Shown: piece after piece, positions 59,557-64,000 of the stretch
How positions within the stretch are numbered: position 1 is the stretch's first letter
Layout of the letters: each line of letters starts with the position of its first letter
Origin: a virus
Direction: 5' to 3' (one strand)
Virus record (IMG/VR): IMGVR_UViG_3300020471_000004
Coordinates: 62,001 to 126,000 of that record
DNA length: 64,000 nucleotides
Made by a program: the position numbers and the translations under genes
The notes under the pieces: model-generated
Told to the model about the DNA's origin: nothing
The model's input: the letters and a program-made list of their open reading frames with translations, nothing else
The model's database searches: none

Positions 59557-59627
59557 GGAGACAAACGGTTAGCTAGAGGATTTCAACCCTTGATTGCTGG
59601 TGGGTTCGAGTCCCCCTGTCTTCACCA
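59557..59627 (+). tRNA. tRNA gene, unusual; possible tRNA-Glu (TTC)
   Basis: Acceptor arms GGAGACA and TGTCTTC pair (one G-U) and CCA is encoded, giving 71 bases in total. The T arm is GTGGG, loop TTCGAGT, CCCCC, with one mismatch. Only 34 bases remain for the D arm, anticodon arm and variable loop. The best anticodon arm has TTC at 59582-59584, with T33 and A37 in place, but the stem has a mismatch and a wobble pair. A D arm would be almost absent. It may be degenerate or unconventional. Confidence 0.55.
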
Positions 59628-59630
59628 CAT

Positions 59631-59706
59631 GCCCCTATAGCTCAGTTGGTAGAGCAAACGACTCATAATCGTCAGGTCCCTGGTTCAAGCCCAGGTAGGG
59701 GCACCA
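59631..59706 (+). tRNA. tRNA with CAT anticodon (Met or Ile-lysidine type)
   Basis: A 76-base tRNA with GCCCCTA paired to TAGGGGC, D arm GCTCAGTTGGTAGAGC, anticodon CAT at 59664-59666 (position 34-36), T arm CCTGG, TTCAAGC, CCAGG and encoded CCA. The G1-C72 pair argues against initiator tRNA; elongator Met or Ile2 are both possible. Confidence 0.95.
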
Positions 59707-59725
59707 CTTTAACCCAGGTATTATA

Positions 59726-60055
59726 ATGCAAATAGAAGACACTTTTCCTAACTACAAGCATGAAATGTTTTCAGCCTTGTCTGATTGGGGATTTACCCTA
59801 GTACCTATGCGTGACAGTTCTCCTAATATAACTATTTACAACGGAGACTCCTTAACGTACCCTAATATGTATGTCTGTGAGTTCGATACTATAGAAGAGC
59901 TTCACGCTAGCCTTAGATATGCCGCTAAAGAGTTTACAGACCTTCAAGACAAAAACTATTCGGGTAATTTTTATAAGTTCTTTATGTTTAGCCGACCTGA
60001 GTACTCAGAAGGCACCTGGCACTTTTCGTTTACGTTTGTTCAAGTTTGTATTTAA
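59726..60055 (+). CDS. hypothetical protein (109 aa)
   Basis: A 109-residue protein starting 19 bases after the tRNA. Rich in aromatic residues (FYKFFMFSRPEYSEGTWHFSF). No family recognised. Confidence 0.7.
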   Translation: MQIEDTFPNYKHEMFSALSDWGFTLVPMRDSSPNITIYNGDSLTYPNMYVCEFDTIEELHASLRYAAKEFTDLQDKNYSGNFYKFFMFSRPEYSEGTWHFSFTFVQVCI

Positions 60056-60266
60056 TCTACAGATACTAAACTAATTTAAAGCTATACGAATCTGAGGTAA
60101 AATAGCGCCACCTCAGAGGCTCTTGCGATAAAGGCAGGAGTTTACAAACAGGCGCACCTACTAAGGAGCAAGTTATGTTGAATAACTGAATTTGTTAGAG
60201 GACCACCTGATTGCTTTTATTTGCTTTGTTTAATCCGATTTACAAACCATTTAAAAGGTAATCATT
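60056..60266 (+). other. 211-base non-coding gap with hairpins
   Basis: No convincing gene is visible. A perfect 7-bp hairpin (CTGAGGT with ACCTCAG) is at about 60092-60116, and AGTTAT with ATAACT pair near 60172-60188. The remainder is AT-rich and leads to the next ribosome site (AAAGGTAATCATT). It may be a leader or another structured RNA. Confidence 0.45.
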
Positions 60267-60602
60267 ATGTCTAAATTTCTTAAAGTTAAACTTAAATCGC
60301 TTGCAGAAGAACAACGCGTTATCAAAAAAGAAGAGTCTAAGTACAAAGGCCCGCGATGGGGCTCTAACTGGACTCGCATACTTTTAATGACGCATCGATT
60401 GTATGCTGTACGCCCAGAGATACGGGCGACTCATTTAGCATACGGGTATCTTCAAGGAAAGCCGCTTTGCTGTATTGAATCATCGCAATCTCGTACTGAA
60501 CCTGATTGGGATAGGGTATTCGCAATGGTAAAGAAATACGGTACTTACCAACAAGCAAAAGACTTTGAGCAATGGAAACAACCTCTATCTAAAGCTGCTT
60601 AA
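60267..60602 (+). CDS. small phage protein (111 aa)
   Basis: A 111-residue basic protein. The pattern EEQRVIKKEESKYKGP, then VRPEIRATHLAYGYL and PDWDRVFAMVKKYG, recurs in small proteins of other tailed phages as far as I recall, but no function is established. Good ribosome site. It ends directly at the first stem-loop of the RNA region. Confidence 0.75.
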   Translation: MSKFLKVKLKSLAEEQRVIKKEESKYKGPRWGSNWTRILLMTHRLYAVRPEIRATHLAYGYLQGKPLCCIESSQSRTEPDWDRVFAMVKKYGTYQQAKDFEQWKQPLSKAA

Positions 60603-60647
60603 AAAAGGCGGCGGTCTAGAGTTATCTAGGCTGCTGCCGACCCTTTC

Positions 60648-60706
60648 TGCCAGTTCGTTTATTCTCCTTAATTGTGGCAAGGTATCTTCTTGTAAACGAA
60701 CTGGCA
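60648..60706 (+). ncRNA. 14-bp stem-loop of the RNA array
   Basis: TGCCAGTTCGTTTA pairs perfectly with TAAACGAACTGGCA over a 31-base loop; CCTCTTTTAG follows. It is one of two very long perfect stems of the array and could be a free small RNA or a processing site. Confidence 0.6.
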
Positions 60707-60715
60707 CCTCTTTTA

Positions 60716-60781
60716 GCTGACAAGGCTCCCCAGGTTAGACTGAGTGTTTCATGCCTGTTGCTTTCAGTCTGCCTTGTCGGC
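60716..60781 (+). ncRNA. two-tier stem-loop of the RNA array
   Basis: GCTGACAAGGC pairs with GCCTTGTCGGC (11 bp, one G-U), and within it AGACTGA pairs with TCAGTCT (7 bp). ACCTTTATT follows, a short U-rich tail. Confidence 0.6.
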
Positions 60782-60826
60782 ACCTTTATTCAAACAGCTT
60801 CTTACTGATCATAGGCTAGCTGTTTC

Positions 60827-60842
60827 GCTCTTTAACAATTTA
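60827..60842 (+). promoter_or_regulatory. boxA antitermination element
   Basis: GCTCTTTAACAATTTA matches the boxA core of gammaproteobacterial rRNA leaders, the RNA site bound by NusB and ribosomal protein S10 (NusE), which makes RNA polymerase resist Rho termination. In the middle of a region of hairpins it could let transcription continue to the genes further right, or bind the Nus proteins as a decoy. Confidence 0.65.
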
Positions 60843-61240
60843 GAATCTTGCACCTTGCTGCCTAACACAACGACTCGGAAGGTTACGTGTTAGAACCAGG
60901 GTGCCGATACACTGTAGGTAACTTAACAAGGCAAGAGGCAAACCTCATGCTCTGTACCGATGCTTTGTTCTACAGTGTTTTTATTAGGTGCAGATAGACC
61001 AATGTCTTTATTCGTCAAAGGATATTGGTTGAACAACTTACATTAAACCTATGCACTTTTGCAAGCATTAAACTATATGTACTGGCGAACGATTCTGTAG
61101 GGCACAGAGGGATCAAATATATACTGCTCCAATGCTCAGGATGCAGACACGCATTGATACTTTCAAATCCTTTATAATCAATAGTGTATAAGATAACAGC
61201 CGTGCGCCTTAAAAACAGGAACGCCTGTAATCAAAGGATA

Positions 61241-61300
61241 GGCACCTAGGTAAAGCCTAAGTTAAGCACTTCCCTTTACCTAGGTGCCGACCGTATTTTT
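61241..61300 (+). terminator. 15-bp perfect stem with U-run, last element of the array
   Basis: GGCACCTAGGTAAAG pairs perfectly with CTTTACCTAGGTGCC across an 18-base loop, followed by GACCGTATTTTTT. It reads as a strong terminator at the end of the RNA array, ahead of the gene at 61409. Confidence 0.7.
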
Positions 61301-61408
61301 TGAGTGGCAGATAAATACAAATTGTCGTCAGACACAGGGTGTCCTTAACCTGTAGATTCGGTTAGAACCTAACTGACCTTTCTGTCTCTTTTTATTCTGG
61401 AGAACTTT

Positions 61409-61684
61409 ATGGCTTTCGGCTTTCTTGTACCAGAAGGTACTTATGTAAACTACGGACTTAATGATTCTAGTAGTTCGCTTTTTGTAAATGTTCCTTTGAA
61501 CTACTCTGCTGTTATCTTTACTATGCTCAAGTCGCGTAATACCCAAGGTAACCGCAGAGGCTACGATTGGTCTATTGAGTTCTATGTAGGACCTGATGAA
61601 ATTGGCGCAGTGTGGGTTTATAGTTCTGAAAAAGCTCGCGATGACGATTACGAAAGAATGCTTTCTACTACTTTCGTAGGCTAA
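61409..61684 (+). CDS. small hypothetical protein (91 aa)
   Basis: A 91-residue protein with good ribosome site (TGGAGAACTTT). Beta-rich (YVNYGLNDSSSSLFVNVPLNY). No family recognised. An exact promoter-like motif overlaps its stop codon. Confidence 0.75.
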   Translation: MAFGFLVPEGTYVNYGLNDSSSSLFVNVPLNYSAVIFTMLKSRNTQGNRRGYDWSIEFYVGPDEIGAVWVYSSEKARDDDYERMLSTTFVG

Positions 61685-61693
61685 AACTGTAAA
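61684..61693 (+). promoter_or_regulatory. AAACTGTAAA promoter-like motif
   Basis: Exact plus-strand copy overlapping the stop of the gene at 61409, 31 bases before the start at 61724. Confidence 0.65.
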
Positions 61694-61723
61694 CACTTAT
61701 AGCCCACTTAACAGGAGAATGTA

Positions 61724-62044
61724 ATGGATAACGCTGAGTTTAATTCAAATACCCTTAACGCTAACATCAATAAAGTTATTGAACAGATTAAAGATCTAGT
61801 GGAGCTAGGTAACAAGTTTACAGAGTTCCCTAATCCGATTGGTTCGCAGTTCTTGAGTGAAAAGCGTCCTGTCCGTTACTTCGAGTTAGCTAATATGTTG
61901 CGCGAACTGGTTCAGATTCGCAAGGATACTAAATCGACTATTCTTCAATACATAGAAGAGATAAATCGAATTCAAGCCGATGCAGAGTCTGCTATTTCGG
62001 CTTTCGAAAAACCTAAACTTGCTCAGGCAGTTTCTAAGAAATAA
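61724..62044 (+). CDS. small helical protein (106 aa)
   Basis: A 106-residue acidic helical protein with good ribosome site (AGGAGAATGTA). Heptad-like spacing (LANMLRELVQIRKDTKS). Unknown function. A strong terminator follows it. Confidence 0.8.
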   Translation: MDNAEFNSNTLNANINKVIEQIKDLVELGNKFTEFPNPIGSQFLSEKRPVRYFELANMLRELVQIRKDTKSTILQYIEEINRIQADAESAISAFEKPKLAQAVSKK

Positions 62045-62052
62045 GTTTTACC

Positions 62053-62131
62053 CCGCCTAGCTAGGTGGCGCTGTACGCTACTTGCGCCCCAACAATAGCG
62101 CCTTACTCTGAACCTAGCTAGGTGGTTTTTT
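62053..62131 (+). terminator. long-stem terminator
   Basis: CCGCCTAGCTAGGT pairs with ACCTAGCTAGGTGG (14 bp, one G-U) and continues inwards as GGCGCT with AGCGCC. TTTTTT follows. The arms contain the palindrome CCTAGCTAGG, so each can also pair with itself. Confidence 0.75.
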
Positions 62132-62133
62132 GA

Positions 62134-62239
62134 GTATATCAAGATACTGCTTACTTCCCAGTATCGGCGGCAACTTACCGCATTATACTGCCTAAAGCTT
62201 TGACCCCTTTAGGCAGTATCTTGATATGCTTCTCATATC
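62134..62239 (+). ncRNA. competing hairpins, possible RNA switch
   Basis: TATCAAGATACTGC (62137-62150) pairs perfectly with 62213-62226. ATACTGCCTAAAG (62185-62197) pairs perfectly with 62207-62219, and GATATG (62223-62228) pairs with CATATC (62234-62239). The three stems share bases, so they exclude each other. ATACTGC occurs in both 5' arms. Confidence 0.6.
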
Positions 62240-62287
62240 ACCTCGATGATTGTTGTAGTAATGTTCCATGCGCTCACATGGATCTTT

Positions 62288-62321
62288 AGCCCAGATGCTT
62301 ACCCTAGCTCTGGGCTTTTTT
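62288..62321 (+). terminator. intrinsic terminator
   Basis: AGCCCAGA and TCTGGGCT form an 8-bp stem with a 13-base loop, followed directly by TTTTT. It is downstream of the competing hairpins and could be the output of that element. Confidence 0.8.
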
Positions 62322-62423
62322 CGTTCTATACACTATTCGGTTCACTAATTTAAAGTATGCTCCTTGCTTGGCTCACGTTAATTTTCCCGTTAATACGTGG
62401 GTCCTTTTTATTCAGGAATTAGA

Positions 62424-62963
62424 ATGGAATTAGAAACTAAAATCCTCTACACGCCTCTTGCGTGGCCTGTTTTATACAGGATGTTTTCCCTTCTTTTTAT
62501 AAATCAAAAACAAATCAAGAAAAATTCTATATACATAGAAAGCAGATATATTATAGGTAACCAGTTTAAGAAAGGTATGGCATACACAGATGTACCGTTA
62601 GTAGACCGAAGTTTTCTTTTGCTTTCTCGCCGTACTGAGGACATTCTTGCATTCTGTAAATCAAACAAGTTACCTCGTACTGCAAGCGTAGTAAAGGCAT
62701 ACCTACAGTCTAAACCTAAAGGAACTCCTATTGCAGTACGCGAATACTATTCAAGCGCCAACCTTGCTGCCACTATAGCTGAGGTACTACAAGAAGGTCT
62801 TACTCGGCAATATCCTAGCTTTAGTTGGCGTGTCGATATTGATGATCAAAACTCTTGGGTTATGTATGTACGCCGAGATAAAAATATCAAATCAATAAAG
62901 CTAACCAGAAACCTCAGGTGGACGGACTATAAGAAATTCTCTAAGGAGTTAGCAAATGGCTGA
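62424..62963 (+). CDS. hypothetical protein (179 aa)
   Basis: Start ATG at 62424 with AGGA upstream, rather than the in-frame GTG/ATG earlier. The 179-residue protein has a hydrophobic N-terminal segment (LAWPVLYRMFSLLFI), then a helical and strand-rich basic region. Overlaps the next gene by 8 bases. No family recognised. Confidence 0.75.
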   Translation: MELETKILYTPLAWPVLYRMFSLLFINQKQIKKNSIYIESRYIIGNQFKKGMAYTDVPLVDRSFLLLSRRTEDILAFCKSNKLPRTASVVKAYLQSKPKGTPIAVREYYSSANLAATIAEVLQEGLTRQYPSFSWRVDIDDQNSWVMYVRRDKNIKSIKLTRNLRWTDYKKFSKELANG

Positions 62964-63552
62964 GTTCGGAAAGAAAGTAAAAGAAATGGACATAACCCTA
63001 GCCACTATATACCGTGCGTTTTATCTGGCTGCTCCTTTTCATACCAATCTAGTCAGAAACCCTATTATCAACCTTTACGAGCAAACAACGTATAGCGGTC
63101 GCACTGTCCGTAACAGCAGAGCGTATCGCCGTCACGGTGGGGAGTCTAACGTAACAGAGCGTTACCTTATGGACTTCGAAAAAGCTTGGTACTCTATCTA
63201 TATCCGTTCTGGTGATATAAGTAAAGTTCTGTATTCGTTTGAAAGAACTAAAGTTGCTGCAAAATCTCTATACGCTATGACAAAGCAAGCAGAGGCTGGT
63301 AAAGGCAAATACGCTTGCATTACTTTCCTAAAGAAAAGCTTTTATAGTACTTTAGGTGCAGTGTGTTGTCAGTTGATAAAGCAGAGACTGCAACTGGACA
63401 TTAAAGTTACAGTAGGGCCAAGTACTATTACGTTTGAAGGCCCTGACAGAAAGTCCTTTCTTATAGAGTATGCCTCACAGACAGGCAAAAATGATCCCTA
63501 CTCTAACCCTTCTAACATGCTTAAAGCAGTGTACAAAGCTTTTACTGAGTAG
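62956..63552 (+). CDS. hypothetical protein (198 aa)
   Basis: A 198-residue basic protein with helical segments (DFEKAWYSIYIRSG, AAKSLYAMTKQAEAG). GAVCCQLIKQRLQLDIKV suggests a helix-strand unit. Overlaps the preceding gene by 8 bases. Not recognised. Confidence 0.75.
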   Translation: MAEFGKKVKEMDITLATIYRAFYLAAPFHTNLVRNPIINLYEQTTYSGRTVRNSRAYRRHGGESNVTERYLMDFEKAWYSIYIRSGDISKVLYSFERTKVAAKSLYAMTKQAEAGKGKYACITFLKKSFYSTLGAVCCQLIKQRLQLDIKVTVGPSTITFEGPDRKSFLIEYASQTGKNDPYSNPSNMLKAVYKAFTE

Positions 63553-63558
63553 ACAGTT

Positions 63559-64000
63559 ATGCTTATATCTTTATCTAAAGAACAAGAAATAAAAAGGCTT
63601 ACGAGGGAAAAGTTCGACAAACTTTCTCGCAGTGACCAAAAGAAATACTTAGAAGCTTTTCCTTCAAGCAGTTTTCGATCTAATATGAAGCTTCCGCCTT
63701 CTATGAAAAAGGTGTCAGATAGTTTAGGTGTCACAGGCGAGAACTTAAAGATATTCTATCTTGAACCTGCTGTACGCGATTTGACACATGCTTTAGGTAA
63801 AGGGTTTAAAAACCTATACGATACCATTGATAAAGTTATAAAGTTGCCTAATAAAGCTATGCGTAAAGGCTTTGAAAAGCTGCACAAGACCAAAGCTTTT
63901 CAAGCACTGCACAAAGGTACAATCAAAGTAGACGAATTCTTAGAGAAGAATCCTGTACTTAAAAAGATGGGTGGCCCTGTGGTTGCAGGCGCTTTAGCTT
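63559..64000 (+). CDS. hypothetical protein, cut by right edge
   Basis: An open frame starts at the ATG at 63559 and runs off the right edge (147 residues visible). It is basic and helical, and the visible end (KKMGGPVVAGALA) begins a small-residue, hydrophobic segment typical of a membrane or virion core protein. No family recognised. Confidence 0.65.
   Translation, partial: MLISLSKEQEIKRLTREKFDKLSRSDQKKYLEAFPSSSFRSNMKLPPSMKKVSDSLGVTGENLKIFYLEPAVRDLTHALGKGFKNLYDTIDKVIKLPNKAMRKGFEKLHKTKAFQALHKGTIKVDEFLEKNPVLKKMGGPVVAGALA

Larger units (their letters stand above)
60603..61408 (+). ncRNA. 806-base stem-loop array between genes
   Basis: No gene with a ribosome site is visible. At least eight stem-loops follow each other: 60607-60638 (12 bp), 60648-60706 (14 bp), 60716-60781 (11 bp with inner 7 bp), 60792-60825 (8 bp), 60850-60904 (8 + 7 bp), 60909-60978 (9 bp), 60988-61056 (about 7 bp with inner 6 bp) and 61241-61288 (15 bp). 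Many have loops of 18-50 bases. Several arms share GGCACC or GGTGCC, followed by T-rich stretches. It also contains a boxA. Confidence 0.65.

Noticed and set aside
60850-60904. Hairpin with CTAAC/GTTAG arms like an integron attC site
   Set aside because: There is no integron integrase or cassette layout, and the arms lack clear R/L box order. It fits the other stem-loops in the same array.
1-64000. Integrase, attachment site or lysogeny control genes
   Set aside because: No tyrosine or serine recombinase, CI-like repressor or att-like duplication was seen, which fits a lytic phage.

Overview
The window looks like one contiguous piece of a large lytic tailed-phage genome (Caudoviricetes) infecting a gammaproteobacterium. 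Evidence: dense, often overlapping genes in two long co-directional arms; a phage-type replication and recombination set (family A polymerase, putative sliding clamp, DnaX-like clamp-loader subunit, CHC2/TOPRIM primase, SbcC/SbcD pair, UvsX/RecA-like recombinase, SSB-like protein, RuvC-like resolvase, Cas4/RecB-like nuclease, two helicases); a gp55-like sigma factor; tRNA genes; and many small unknown proteins. A perfect copy of the boxA antitermination core found in gammaproteobacterial rRNA leaders (60827-60842) points to the host group. No terminase, major capsid, portal or integrase gene was seen. The genus cannot be named from the sequence alone.

Layout. Left arm, positions 1-45423, all on the minus strand: an edge-truncated glycosyltransferase-like gene; 7-deazaguanine precursor genes (QueD-like, folE, queE); an SF2 helicase; the putative clamp and family A polymerase; a peptidoglycan-binding-domain protein; a giant 1934-residue SNF2-type helicase; an HNH endonuclease; a group of probable virion proteins (22304-26757); an H1-like basic repeat protein; sbcD, a DHH protein and sbcC; a HisE/MazG-like pyrophosphohydrolase; dnaX; and mixed small genes up to a divergent promoter region at 45424-45495. 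A 758-base AT-rich gap with stem-loops (42829-43586) is the best origin or control-region candidate. Right arm, 45496-64000, mostly plus strand: RuvC-like resolvase, primase (the only minus-strand gene here), PD-(D/E)XK nuclease, DpdA-like transglycosylase, zinc-binding proteins, sigma factor, SSB-like protein and UvsX, then a region from about 58535 rich in structured RNA, tRNAs and small genes.

How the genes work together. FolE, the QueD-like protein and QueE could make a 7-deazaguanine precursor that DpdA inserts into phage DNA; QueC is not in the window. The polymerase, clamp, DnaX, primase, SSB and helicases form a largely self-encoded replication machine, with SbcCD, UvsX, the RuvC-like enzyme and the Cas4-like nuclease for recombination.

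Most interesting signals. (1) The 10-mer AAACTGTAAA, or a one-mismatch version, occurs 13 times, nearly always about 25-41 bases before a start codon and in the orientation of that gene. It looks like a phage-specific single-element promoter, and a sigma-like gene lies in the same window. (2) Between 58557 and 62321 there is a series of long perfect stem-loops (9-19 bp stems, several with large loops), with tRNA-like elements, a boxA and a set of mutually exclusive hairpins. This looks like an undescribed non-coding RNA region.
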